Shown: piece after piece, positions 33,347-45,472 of the stretch
Position numbering within the stretch: position 1 is the stretch's first letter
Layout: each line of letters opens with the position of its first letter
Assembly: GCA_000697355.1 (NCBI GenBank)
Contig: JNEN01000820.1
Span: 1-64,000 of the forward strand
Direction: 5' to 3'
Origin: Syncephalastrum monosporum B8922
Lineage: Eukaryota; Mucoromycota; Mucoromycetes; Mucorales; Syncephalastraceae
DNA length: 64,000 bases
Made by a program: the position numbers and the translations under genes
The notes under the pieces: model-generated
What the model was told of the DNA's origin: nothing
Seen by the model: the letters and a program-made list of their open reading frames with translations, nothing else
Database searches by the model: none

Positions 33347-36300
33347 TATTTTCTTCTTCCTTTTAAACTTCCCATCCTCTTCAATCCCGCGCTCTCTGTC
33401 TATCTTTTCTCTCTCCTTCTCGCCCTCCTTGCCTCACTCGCTATTATTTGTCCAACCATTCATCTTCTTTTCCCTCTCTATTATAGCACATAACCATCCT
33501 AGCGTCTATTGCAAGTGAACTTATTCTACAGAAAGATCCTTTCTACCCCCATCGTACCAAGCTTGTGAATCGGAGATCCTTTTTGTTTTTGGGCTTTTTC
33601 CGTGCATTGCTTGCACAGGTTTCTTCATTCATATCCTTCATTAATAATCTTCAAACAAGCAATTAATCATTGTTATGCGCTCGTAGTCCAATTGCTGCCT
33701 ACATGATTGACACTCTTCGTTTCTACTCCCTTCATAGCAGCCTCGCCATCCCATGGCTGGGGTCTGTCCCACTTTCGGCCATCGGTGATCATTCTCCGCA
33801 TATGTGTGAAATTAGCATATCTTGTTCTTGCACATGCGCGTTACCCGCCCCGCTGGCATGCATATATATACACACATGCACGTATCTCCACTCATAACGG
33901 ATGACACTCACATACACATGGATTTTTCCGGAACAAGGCTCATACAACGTGCGTACAGCTGTCATCTCAATGTCAAATAGCAAGTGATCGCAGAAAATCC
34001 GTCTGATAAGCTATATACACCGTGCGACGCACGGCCCGTTAGCGACTCAGTGACCATGTGGCCCGCATGTCCGGATTGGTATAAGCCAATGGAGTATAAC
34101 CATGTAGCTGTATTCACTCCAGAGAGGTTTGTTTCCCTTCCATATACAAAGCGACCTGATTGTATCACTTTGTAGCAGATCATATAAACAAACAATCATG
34201 ACGGCTATGAGATACCCGAGATCCTGGGATGGTTGGTCGGTTTTAGCAACAATACCTACACGGGTTTCTTCCACGTTACGGGTAATAGTAGGTACACTCA
34301 ATTGAGTCCTGCCCAAGATGAGATGGAAATTTTTTGTTTTCTCTGCTAAACCGTGAAGAACGATTACTTTCTTGAGAGTAGTAGGTAATGTTGCGAGATA
34401 ATAAGGAAGCGGATGCGTGTTAAAGAATCTTCCACCATGTGCACTCAGACCTGTATATTCGGATAAACTTGCTGCACGACCGCGGAGTAATGTAGAATTT
34501 GTGTCGAAAGACAGTATATAGGCTAACCGGTATCCATCCACGTCGGGTGAATGACATGCAGTCCTCCTTCTTTTCATTCAGTCTGCTGAGGTTAGCTTTT
34601 GTGAGCCCTTGACAAATGAGAGAGCGCCAACTACGGGGGAATGCGAGTTTTTGAGCACAACTTTATTCTCTGCCTACAACTGATACTGCACCAGTTTGTG
34701 TATGTATTTATTTTCCTAACCTTCTTCTTATTACATTTGAATTAGAGAGCTCCAAGCATCTAAGGGCATAATAAGTCTCATGTGCAATCATTTCCATCTA
34801 AGTCATTACAATGAATATCGATGCATAGGAGATCCATCTACAGTCAAGATATCTTCACTCTTTTTCTTCGATTTTATGAGTGATATGTTTGAGAATAAAT
34901 TACGTCTTGCTATCACCCGTGTTTTCATATAATTCCTATACCGTCATTAACTCCTTTTCGCGTTTCGGTCGTGGAGTTTAAGTGCGCGTTTCCACTCTTA
35001 GTTATGAGAGGTTATACGGGGCTTCTACTTCCGAACTGGAGTTTCCGGCTGAACACAAATACAGGGAGTACCGTCAGGCGGACTACCGCACTTGGATTAG
35101 AGGAAGAGGACATAATAAAGGAAAAAGAAAGAAGAAAAAACTATACTGTCGACGCCACTGCATTGACACACATACAACAAACGGAGACAACAGACACACT
35201 ACTCTCAACTTAATTCAGTCTTGTAGCACATCAAGGTGCGTAGATTAGGCCAAATTCGACATAGCAGGAGTTATGTATCGATCACTGCGATCTATCATTT
35301 TGTAGATGTGTCTCTGGAGTGCCAGGGCCTAAGGGACCCCCGCTGATGTACTATAGCGAACGGATGAATAGATATATGCCGGCCCGGATAAGAAACATTC
35401 TTCCTTTTTGTCACGCATTGGGCGAAAAACGTATCCTTGTTCTCCTTGTTGGAGGCGGGGTAAACCGAATATGGGAGGAAACAGCTGTCGATCTTCCATA
35501 TTGGCAAGTCCGATGACGCCACCCTGTTGCGGTAAGCGATCGTCCGGTCACGTTTTTTGGTAATTCTGCAAGGACCACATCAAGTTCTTTTTTAGGGTTT
35601 GCTGGGCGCAGTCAATTCCTCTCCATGGCCACAGTCCGACAAGTCGGGCGACCGAGAAGCAGGCACCTTATTTTTTTTTTTTTGCGTTTTCAGTGTCCGT
35701 CCACGAAACGGGGAAATAATTCCAGGATCTACCGCTTACTGGGAAGAAAATTCGCGTTTTCAGGCACACTTATTTCTGCTTCAAGCTGAAAGAAAAGCCC
35801 CAAGTCACTGGGGCTCAAGGGACATTTCCAATCTAGATACAAGAAGGTTTCAATAGGAGATGAGAAAATATGTCAAAAGCAGCAAACTTGTGTGCAACAG
35901 CTCTTGTAACGCGAGGGCTTTGCTTGAGTCTCAGAAAATATTAAAATATGTCCAAAGTGATTTACAACGGTGGCCATGTTGAACAAAAAGGTTCGTCCCA
36001 CGCCGGAAACACGAAGGAAAAAAAATTCTGTAAACTGACCTCAACAATGAGGATTGCTCTGCGAGTCGTGCAGATGGTATGTTTGTTGTGTGTTGCATCC
36101 GAAATACATGTGGTTGTGACGGAGTCTATGCCTTATGGCAAATGTGCAAGGTAGGGGTATGGGGAAGCGGACGCACTTCACTTCTCGATGGACGACGACA
36201 CGTGTCCGGCCTTATTTGAGTACACTTATTCTTCATTCTTCCTACTCAATCCATCAACCTCATGGCTTGAATCCTACCCATTTTTTATTGAATCATGTCA

Positions 36301-37192
36301 CTGATAGAAAATCATACGAAGATCCCACCACATGAGAGAGGAAGGTGGGTGCACGAGGGATAATAGCCAGCCCAACCTGTCCAACAACGGTCTTTGTGCG
36401 ACCATCATGCTCTTCCCACACATAAAGGCACATAGTACCTGAACTCCTTGGAGTTTGCATCTGCGCGCTTTTACGCAACCTTTCGGAACAAAATGAATAC
36501 TTGGGGAAGAACGAGAAACGACATACAATTGCGAACGGGAAAACAAAGAGCCCGCGAAAGGGTCTGAGTAGCAGATCATGCATGAGGAGAAGAGGAAGGA
36601 GAAAGAAAGGATTTCGTTTCATACCACAACAGCGACACGGAGAGAGCTTGTGTTTTGCGGACCGTCGGCCGCGCGCGATGATTTGGTTGATTTTTGTCTA
36701 TTGAGTTCTGTAGGGTGATGGGGTAACACTCATGAAGGACGAGCCATTTAATTAAAAGCCATGTGCTACAGCTAGAAAAGCGACTTAAGCCTAAAGGCGC
36801 AAGTGGACGTAGCGCAAGTCACCTACAATGGCAATGCCTCCTTCGGCGGTGTCGAAATTAACCTTTGCGCTCTTGACATAACTAATAGTGCATGCTACAC
36901 CAAGCTTGCCCATACCGCTCACAGACACACAAACCATGTACAACTGTGCCCCGTATTCGAAGCACAAGGTCTATACATATGCTGTAAAAAACTGGTCAAA
37001 TTGTCTGTGAGTTTCTTTCGAGAGTGTAGATCTATTTTGCTGTTTCCTCTCAACTTCCTTTGTCTGTCTTTTCGTCTTTCTTTTTCATTTTCTTTCTCTT
37101 TTTTTTCTTTCTTCGTTTCAGTCGGCTGTCTCCTTTCACATTTTCCTTTCCCTTCTTTCGGATCAACCTTTACCTACTTGACACCTATTGGC
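33347..37192. other. Large gene-poor region (3.8 kb)
   Basis: No gene is supported. The longest ORF is 34047-34577 on minus (176 aa), with no recognised motif. Short ORFs lie at 34971-35248, 35319-35516, 35948-36154 and 36293-36622. A T run lies at 35670-35682 and pyrimidine-rich tracts at 33350-33480 and 37050-37160, the latter probably the leader of the 7-TM gene. Confidence 0.55.
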
Positions 37193-38988
37193 ATGAGCTC
37201 CTCCGACGATCTGCCATTTTGGCAATATCGAGCCGACGATGGTGATATTCACTGCGATTGGCGTATGTTCATCAACGACTGCGACGAACATAATGCACAG
37301 AACATTATCTACATTGTTCAAGCTATTTGGTCTGGCATAGGCGCCATCCTCGGTAGGCCGACTCATTTCAAAATTTTCAAATTGGAACGAAAAGCGACTC
37401 ATAAACCCAAACAGCCGCGGGTATCGTGTACTACCGAGTTACCTACCAAAGACAAGCCATCTTTGAGACTCGGACGCCTACCGGTTTTATTCGCCCCAAA
37501 CCTATCGAAGCCATGTTGACCAGTGCTGTTTTCTTTAACGGCTGTAAGGAGTTATCTTCTTTTTTTTTTTTTTTTTTAAAAAAAAAGCAGTCGCACATAC
37601 CCAGTTGCCTCTAACATCGTCACTTTCTTAGTGCGTATGATCCAAGCCATTATTGTCGTCGCTGATGTCGCCAAAAACCCTATCTTCCGTCAATGTGCGT
37701 TTTTAGTAATTTACATTATTTTTTGACAGGCAACTCACTTTTCTTGACATACAGGGATGTACGAGTTTCCGTGGCATTTCGGTGTCAATTGCTTTGCCTG
37801 CTATGTATTTGGTATTGTCCATACCGTTGCTGACGTACGTAAACATCCCGGATATGATATAGAATGCATTGCTCATCAATGCTATAGAGCAGCAAAACGA
37901 TCTACAATGCATGGTTTCACTCGCCTAAGCGGATCGATATTATTGCCACCACGTACATGATTGCGCCCTTTATCACTAACAACATTTGCGTCATTATCTC
38001 GGGCGTGTATGCGAGCCAGGGGAATAAGGGCCTGGCCGAAGCGTGGTGTAATGCGCTGTACTGGTTCTGGTTCTTCTACACCGGCTCGCTCGGCTTGATG
38101 GTTTTGGTTGCGGGGGTCCGCCTCTTGCGCCTGTTGTCTCACCACCTAGGGATGCAGCACGATCTACGTGTGAATATCGCCAAAATCAAGAATGGTGCCT
38201 TCAAGGTCAAAATGATCATGCTCATTGGCTGCTCCTGCCTATGGGGCTTTGCCTTCATCGTGTTTGTGTACGCTTTGTTCCGTGAGCAAATCACAAAGAA
38301 TATCGGTCTCAACCTGGCCGTCTCGGTCGTTTGGAACTTTAACGGCTGTCTGGCCACCGTCCTCGTCGAAACGGCTGTCATTCTCAAGTATGTCCTTTCA
38401 TCATGCTCCTTCTCTCTCTCGTTCTTTTTATGAATTCATTTCTTCAATAGCCCCCGTATGACCGCATCTTTGGGCGTGTCGAACGTCTCTGGCTCCGGCA
38501 GCCAGTCGGATCCAGCCGGTCTGACCACGACTGATGGCCGGCATATCACCTCCACCGAGTCCGGCAAATGGGACAAATACATGGCATCGAGCAATCAGAG
38601 CCACAGCTTCAACCAGCCCGCGCAGGACCCGCCTTCGACCAACACCGGCAGCGACGGTCTGCCGCGCTACTCCATCAGCGACATGTCGATGGATATCCTG
38701 AAAAACGGCCCGGCCAACTACTATTACGGCAAGCAAGACGGTACTCCCAACAGCAGCAACACGGCAGCAGGCATGCCGTCGACATTCAGTGTCGGCGAAG
38801 TGGAGCAGGATCAGCTCAACTACAATGCCACGACCGGCCAGGTCCGTACGCCACCGCGTTATGTGCCCCAGTCCCCTTTTGACCGTCAACCCCCGCCACC
38901 TCAGGACGATGCCTTTTCACACGCTGGTTCGACCGTGTCGTCCTCTCAACTGATGAATAATACTTATTCTACGGGTGGTTACCACTAA
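37193..38988 (+). CDS. Seven-transmembrane receptor-like protein with long Ser/Asn/Pro-rich tail
   Basis: Six exons (37193-37352, 37415-37543, 37632-37694, 37755-37834, 37930-38387, 38451-38988) give 1428 nt, 475 aa. An acidic N-terminus (MSSSDDLPFWQYRADDGDIH) is followed by seven hydrophobic segments. Examples are IIYIVQAIWSGIGAIL, NCFACYVFGIVHTVA, WFWFFYTGSLGLMVLVAGV and MIMLIGCSCLWGFAFIVFVY; the last ends near FNGCLATVLVETAVIL. A roughly 180-aa cytoplasmic tail rich in Ser, Thr, Asn, Gly and Pro follows. The topology fits a G-protein-coupled-receptor-like protein; I see no signature of a named receptor class. The exon 4/5 junction (GAC|GTACGT to AAG|CGGATC) is the least certain. Confidence 0.75.
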
Positions 38989-39659
38989 TTCCCTGCGTTA
39001 TTCCGTTGTACCCCTGTGTATACCAAACAAGTACTCTATGTCCACAGTAATCTATTAGACGTACAAATCCCTCCGTTTTTCTCCCTATTGCCTCTATAAT
39101 AAGACAATATTATTTATTATATTTAAAAAAATAAAACGTGTCCATGCATTAGATAAACAATGGGCGGTCTGTGCTCTCACATGGTGGACATGATCCAGCA
39201 TGAAAAAAAAAAAAATTGAGTAATGCAAACAAATACATTGATGAGGCAAATCATAAAGTTTATTCATCCATATTTTGGAACCAAGATCAAGAGCGAAGCA
39301 AGCAAAAGCAAAGGAAAAGGAAAAGCAAAAGCAAAAAAAAGCACCTACCATTTTTCTCATCTTCTCTTTAGTCAGACAGCGTGAATACTAGAACCCGCAG
39401 CAAGTTGTAGGGTTACAATGATAAAAATGTCATCACAGAAAGAGAGAGACCGAGAGAGAAATGGAAGGTGCAGGTGAGGCTTTTGCTTGACACGTCAACC
39501 CAGGCACACCAACACACACAAAACGCATAGCAGAGCAAAGCTAAGCAAAGCACAAGGCCAAAAACGGATAACCAAACCAAGCGGACGAGACAGGCAAAAA
39601 AAATTGATAATTTTTTTTTCACCCAATGTCAAAAAAAAATTAGTACAAACAAGGGATAC
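38989..39659. other. Convergent intergenic region
   Basis: 3' flanks of the 7-TM gene and RPS13. AAAGCA-type purine-rich repeats at 39292-39345 on the plus strand. No gene is seen. Confidence 0.55.
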
Positions 39660-40270
39660 TTAGGCAACCAGGGCCGAAGCGGTGGCAGACTCGTACTTCC
39701 AGTTGGGGGGAAGGGTGCCAGCGGTCTTGTAGTAGCGGGACAGACGGTGGATACGCGACTCGATGAGAATGAGGCGGTACTTGGAGTCCTTGTCCTTGCG
39801 GTTGCGCTCAAGGTGCTTGCGGATGGTGACAGCCTTCTTGATGAGGTGGTACAGATCCTCGGGGATGGCGGGAGCGAGACCGTTGGACTTCAAGATACGG
39901 AGGACCTTGTTGCCGGTGACGCTTCTGACCTGGGGGATGCCATGCGAATCACGGAGAATGACACCAATCTGAGCGGGCGAGAGACCCTTCTTGGCGCTCT
40001 TGCAGATCATATCCACAACCTCCTCAGGAGTGGTCTATGCACGACAAGACAAGACAAGCGACAGAAAGTCAAAAGTAGGACCGATTAGATGCGTGGCCTG
40101 GTAAAATTTTTTCATCCATTTCTCATTACCTTGACCCACGAGGGGGGCGAGCGGCGGTAGGGGAGGGCACTCTGGGAGATACCCTTGCCAGAAGTGTGCT
40201 AATACAACAAAGGGGGTGAATAGACTGTGGCGGTCGTAGCCGAATGCTGCCATTTTACCATGCGACCCAT
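39660..40270 (-). CDS. RPS13: 40S ribosomal protein S13 (uS15)
   Basis: Three exons, 40270-40259, 40198-40130 and 40034-39660, give 456 nt and 151 aa, exactly the eukaryotic length. Exon 1 encodes only MGRM (12 nt); exon 2 [19 protein letters not shown]..; exon 3 carries the uS15 core ([31 protein letters not shown]) and ends [17 protein letters not shown]. It is a component of the small cytosolic subunit. The start codon is only 160 bp from the divergent CCA1 start. Confidence 0.97.
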
Positions 40271-40430
40271 GTTTGCTAGTTAAAGTAGGGAAGAGAAAAG
40301 AAGGAAACAAAATTTTGCAGTGGGTGGCGCAAAGTATTCGTAGCCAAGCCACACTGAGCATGAACGGGAAAGGGGCCCAAGGTTGGAAGGCAAGAATTCA
40401 GGGAGCGCTCATTTTTTCCATGTCAATTTT
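40271..40430. promoter_or_regulatory. Compact bidirectional promoter between RPS13 and CCA1
   Basis: Only 160 bp separate the two divergent ATGs, so the regulatory elements for a ribosomal protein and the CCA-adding enzyme must be in this segment or within the genes. It has a purine-rich block (40287-40313). Two plus-strand ATGs at 40360 and 40420 are out of frame with the CCA1 start and would act as uORFs if transcribed. Confidence 0.6.
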
Positions 40431-42338
40431 ATGCTCTTGTCTAGGACACGCTTCCTCACACTCGCTGGTTTGTCTCCTCTGAAACGCCGTCGCCTCATGT
40501 CACTGCCTGATCGGGCCACGCACTCTTACGGCCGCACTGCGCAGGGCCAGGACCTCAAGATTGTCCTGTCCCGCACAGAGGCCAACATCTGCGCCCTCCT
40601 CCAAGACGTCTCGCGCTACCTCAAGGAAACCCGTCCTGACCTGGCCCCGGTCCAGACGCGTATTGCCGGCGGCTGGGTCCGTGATAAGGTAAAAACAAAG
40701 CACGGTAGCTAGAAGAGAGGCTGTGACTGACGGACGATGATTAGCTGCTTGGCAAGGAATGCCATGACATTGACGTTGCGGTCGACACCATGATGGGCTT
40801 CGACTTTGCCACCCACGTCAACGCTTACCTCAAAGAGAACGGCTACGAGACGCGGAATATCGCCAAAATCGATAGCAACCCGGCCAAGTCCAAGCACCTC
40901 GAGACAGCCACGACCCGCCTGTTTGGCCTCGACGTCGACTTTGCCAACCTGCGCACCGAGGTCTACAGCCAGGACAGCCGCATCCCTTCTCACATTGTAC
41001 GTCATACAAGACACCCAAAAAAAGAAAAAAAAAAGAAAAGAGCCCATGTGATGCAATGCAACGTCGATGACTCACACCGCGATAGGGCTTTGGCTCGCCT
41101 ACGGAGGACGCCTACCGCCGGGATATCACGATCAACAGCCTGTTCTACAACGTGAATGCGCACGAAGTCGAGGACTTTACCGAGCGCGGCCTCGACGACC
41201 TCCGAATGGGTCTGATCCGCACCCCGCTGGCACCCTTCGAGACCTTCCACGACGACCCGCTCCGCGTGCTGCGCTGCGTGCGCTTTGCGAGCCGTCTCGA
41301 CTTCCAGCTCGTGCCGGAGCTGGCCGAGGCAGCCGCGAACGATGCCATCCGCGACGCACTCGTGCACAAGATCAGCCGCGAGCGCGTCGGCACCGAGCTC
41401 GACAAGATGCTCCGCGGGCCCAAGCCGCTCTATGCGCTGCAGATGCTGCGCGATCTCAAACTCTACCCCGTCGTCTTCACCCCGCCCGAACCCAACCTGC
41501 CCGAGGACGCCCCGACCCAGGCCGTGCGTGCGTTGGGCGCCGTGCAGTGGGTCCAGCGCGTGTGGCCGGCCGACCCGGAGGCGCTGCGCAGCCTGATCCT
41601 CGCCGCCAGCGTGCTGCCCTACATTGACTTGCCGCCCGTCACGCGCGGCAAGCGCACGTTTGCTCCCGTCCAGCTCGTCCTTCGTGACGCCATCAAAGTA
41701 AGTGCCTGTGTCCTCATGCCAAGGTGATATCTCAATTGTGTGTGTGTGTGTGTGTGTCTGGAAAATATAGGCTACCAACGTTGATATCAGCACGACCGCC
41801 ACCATCTTCCGCGACATCCCCAACGCACAGGGCGCAGTCCACAAGAATGCCGACACTCCCTTAGTCCGCGGCGAGCTCGGCATGCTGATCCGCGATATGG
41901 GCAAACTCTGGCAGACCACGCTCCGCCTCGCCCTCGCCAAAGATATCCTTGCGAAACATCCAGAGGCATCCTGGGAGAGGCCCGAAACCATCGACATCGA
42001 TCTGGATCCATCCCTGGTCGGGCGCTACACATCCTTGGTCGAGGATGCCAAGAAATACAAGATTGATGACTGCTATCTCTGGAACCATATGATTGATGTA
42101 AGTGAAAAAAAAAAAAGTAGTAGTATGGGGTGAGTAGGCCAAGAAAGAGAGCGACGAGCTCATGATACCTTAGAGCAAAAAACTCACCCAGGTATTGGGC
42201 GTCAAACCGGGCTCGGCCATCCCTGCCCTGTTCCGCGTCATGATGCGGTGGCAGCTTGATCATCCGAACGGTACTGAGCAAGAGTGCTGTCAAATGCTCA
42301 AAACCCACTGGGACCAGCATTACACATCCTCCACGTAA
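40431..42338 (+). CDS. CCA1: CCA-adding tRNA nucleotidyltransferase
   Basis: Five exons (40431-40688, 40745-40996, 41086-41697, 41771-42097, 42192-42338) total 1596 nt, 531 aa, all at phase 0. Class II nucleotidyltransferase signatures: RIAGGWVRDKLLG (phosphate-binding GGxVRD), HDIDVAVD (catalytic DxD), the downstream RRDITINSLFYN motif, and DPLRVLRCVRFASRL. It adds or repairs the 3'-CCA of tRNAs in nucleus, cytosol and mitochondria. The 22 residues before a second in-frame Met (40497) are basic and hydroxylated without acids (MLLSRTRFLTLAG..KRRR), a plausible mitochondrial presequence. Initiation at either Met could therefore give two isoforms, as known for yeast CCA1. Intron 3 carries a GT dinucleotide run at 41737-41757. 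Confidence 0.95.
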
Positions 42339-42546
42339 CCTCCTCCCCCTCCTCCCTGCCCGGGAACCCTCATATCTTCTTTATTACCCGAAACCCCATA
42401 CGATCATCCATCTCGAGCACATAACTCTGTTTTTTTTTTTTTCTCAAATCATGGCATATATGTATAAAATAAAAAAAAAAGGAAGAAGGAAAGGGAAACA
42501 AGAAAAACAACACATGCTCTTTTTACTTTTTTTTTTTTCTTTTCTG

Positions 42547-43859
42547 TTAGACGGTGGGTTTAACTTCACCCAGGAGCAGGGTCTTGTCGGTACTTGCGCT
42601 CATGATGATCGGCTCCTTGGGGTGCCAGTCGACATCGTTGACCGAACCCTTGTGGCCGGGCAGCTTGTACAGGATGTTACCGGTCTTGACGTCCCAGATG
42701 ACGACGGTGCGGTCGGCCGAGCCACACGCGACACGCGAGCCATCCGTGGACCAGCAGGGCGTGATCAAGTTCTTTTCAAAACCGTGGGGTGCGCCCTCGA
42801 GGACGGTCTTGCAGCGGTCGGCCGGTGCAAACGGCTTGACATCCCAGACGCGGACAGCATTGTCCATGCCGTTCGAGACGAGGGTGGAGCCGTCCGGGCT
42901 CAAGGCCAGGCCGGCAATGGTATCCAGATGGCCCGGCAGCGTGTAAGCCACGTCCTTCTTGCGCAGATCCCACATCTTGACCTCGTTGTCGAGACCGCCC
43001 GAGAAGATGGCATCGCCCGCGTCGCTAAAGACGACACTCGTCACTTGGTATTTGTCCTCGAGGGTCGTGACGGCGTCCTTGGATCGGCTATCCCACAGCT
43101 TGATCAGGCCGTCGTCTGAACCGGACACGACCATCTCGGGCCCGCGCCGTGCGACCTGACAGCTGTTCACCACCAGGTTGTGTCCTTTCCACCGCCGCAC
43201 GCGCTCGCCTGCTTCTACGTCCCATATACCCAGTGTCCGGTCTGCAGAGCAGGAGAAGATTTGGCTACAGGTCACGGACATGAGAGAAGGCTGTTAGGAG
43301 GGTGCTCATGCGCGTCGTTCTATATATCATTACCTTCCGTCCCGGGACCAGTGAATTTCCATGACCGCGTTGCTATGGCCCTTGAGCACGCCATAGTTCT
43401 TGCACTCGCCATACGTATTCCACAGCCCTAGTGGGTCACTTGAGCATACCGTGTCTATGGTTTCCGTTTCCGTTTCGTCACTTACAGATCTGGCGATCAA
43501 ATGAGGCACTGGCCAGGTGCTCGCCCGAAGGATCGAATTTAGCAGAAAAGATTTCGCCCTAGAATGAGAGCATCGTGAGCCAATGGGTTTTCTTTTTCTG
43601 ACTGACTTACAGAGTGACCAACGAGCTGCATGACGGGGGCTTCGAGGCTCGAGGTGCGCTTGATCTAGTAAGACGTGTGTGTGAGAGAGCCTTGTTGCGG
43701 CTGCATCTGTTTGTCACCTACGGTGCCAACAAGCTGATTGGGCGCACCCGATCGCTCGGTCGAGAGGGTCAATGTCCGTTCTGAATCCTCCTGACGCGCA
43801 CGTTTCACGACCGCGCTGCCAGTAGGCGGTGGTGACGCACTGCGTTTTTCGACCGACAT
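42547..43859 (-). CDS. U5 snRNP 40-kDa WD-repeat protein (SNRNP40/Cwf17 type)
   Basis: Five exons, 43859-43722, 43664-43611, 43558-43486, 43427-43334 and 43264-42547, sum to 1077 nt, 358 aa. After a basic N-terminus come seven WD repeats. They start with QLVGHSGEIFSAKFDPSGEH and FDRQIWLWNTYGECKNYGVL, distinctive of SNRNP40, and end with the last repeat, KLPGHKGSVNDVDWHPKEP. The protein contacts Prp8 in the U5 snRNP and the catalytic spliceosome. It converges with CCA1 (208 bp between stops) and diverges from the mL50-like gene. Confidence 0.93.
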
Positions 43860-44599
43860 GGAAGTAGTCTATGTGTGTGTGTGTAAGGTGGGAGAGTGTA
43901 AAAAGGCGAAAGCACTCCGATTTATTCACCTCAATTTAGCTTTAGCCCATAGTGGCCCGCTTCCTATCAATAGCCTTTGATAATCGACCCGCTCAGTCTA
44001 TCAAGTGGCTCGACGGGTCACTCCGTGTGAACTCTATCACACCAAGTGGATGCGTCTTTTGCAAGTCTACCAAAAGTGCCACCTCGCAACTAGGGCATAA
44101 ATGGGTAGAATGCCGGTCCAAAAAGCGCAGTTATAGCGACAGGCAACAGTTTACACCAGGTTTATGACTGTACTCGTATACCAACAGACATAATCAATAT
44201 ATTTGATGACGTAGTAGCTCATTATATACACTCTATGAGCAGGGAGAACATAAGACGAAGCAAAGGCTTGCTACTTCCAGCAAGCAGAAAAAAAGAGAAT
44301 CGTTCTATTGAATATGTATAAATGGATGAGAAATGGACCTATTTCTCGAGTGCACATAATAGTCTATTGCTTTATGGCTAGCGATGTACTGTAGTATTTT
44401 GATATGCGACAAGCGATGTATCAAACGTCGCGTATGAGAGGTAATAGACACACGTTCTATCGGCTAAAGCAGACGTTAGGAATTTGACAATTTTGCGGCG
44501 TGGTTTCAAACCTTGCTTGTAGGCCGTCAAATTGTTTTTTTCTTCTTTACACACACACACACACACACACATACACATACACATATATACGCATTCGCC
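43860..44599. other. Divergent intergenic region
   Basis: Promoter region of SNRNP40 and the mL50-like gene. A GT run at 43871-43884 abuts the SNRNP40 start and a CA run at 44551-44585 abuts the mL50-like start. No gene is seen. Confidence 0.6.
44551..44585. repeat. (CA)n tract directly upstream of the mL50-like start codon
   Basis: About 11 perfect CA units, then interrupted ACATAC units, ending 15 nt before the ATG at 44600, i.e. probably within the 5' UTR or core promoter. Confidence 0.9.
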
Positions 44600-45277
44600 A
44601 TGCTTCGACTCGCCATTGCTCGACGTGCTCTGCATACCACCCCAAGACTGGCAGCCACCGGCACCGGTTTTAGCCGTTTCAACCCGTGGGCCAAGAAGCC
44701 CGAGCCCCAAGAACCCACCCCCAGCCCTGAATCTACCACGACGTCTTCTGCCACAGTCACTGCCCCCACCTTCGAAGTCGAATACAGCGAAGCACCCGAA
44801 ATCGTCTCGTAAGAAAGACATACGCCCACATACGCTTTGGCTCTAATATATGATATCGTGGATATGGCCCCATTTTGAACAGGTGGAAGAACGAGACGGT
44901 CATTGAGGATCCTCAGCAAGTGACAGCGGTTGTGGAATCGATCGTGCAATCGTCGTTCCCCGGCACGAGCGAGTGGCAGTCGGTTGTCCTGGGTGACCAG
45001 AAATTCACGGTAAAAAAAAGCCTATCCATATCATGACTCAGAATATACAATGATATACTGATCGAGTCCTATGATGGCATATTAGGTGGTCAAGGAGGCA
45101 ATGAAGCAGCTGGGTCGCGAAGTGTCCAACCGGGAGTTGAATGGCATCCAGACCGCAAGTGAGCTCTTGCAACACTTTGTGCAGCCGAGACCCGTGGCAC
45201 GGACAGTGCGCGAGACTCTGGAGCAGCAGGATCTGCCACCTAATGTGGTCTTTGTCGAAAGAAAACAGAAGATTTAG
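44600..45277 (+). CDS. Probable mitochondrial large-subunit ribosomal protein mL50
   Basis: Three exons, 44600-44808, 44883-45009 and 45086-45277, give 528 nt, 175 aa. The N-terminus MLRLAIARRALHTTPRLA is a classic mitochondrial presequence, followed by a Pro/Thr/Ser-rich linker. The C-terminal domain (KFTVVKEAMKQLGREVSNRELN ... SELLQHF, ending with LPPNVVFVERKQKI) resembles the mL50/39S-subunit family, whose members keep the pattern K..v...l....vpns.L..i.t...l..f. Identification rests on this pattern plus the presequence; mitochondrial targeting is firmer than the family name. Confidence 0.65.
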
Positions 45278-45472
45278 TTCACCTTTTATTACCGTTTCCT
45301 CTTTGTATTGTGTGCTTTCCCATTCCAACATTTCCGAAATATAATATTTTCTTTCTATAGAGACATCATCGGATTGCTTTCCCTTTTTACCGCTCTTTTT
45401 TTTTTTTTCGCTTTCCTTTTTCCATAAAACTCTACACCATACACTTATCATACGATAGACATATACACACGC

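Noticed and set aside
33962..34195. Possible third gene copy related to 21.5-22.5 kb (VYSLSD match)
   Set aside because: Only a six-residue match plus weak nucleotide similarity; not enough to call homology.
36803..37519. 238-codon plus ORF running into the 7-TM gene
   Set aside because: The first 130 codons cross a pyrimidine-rich leader and the last part reads through an intron; the 7-TM protein starts at the ATG at 37193.
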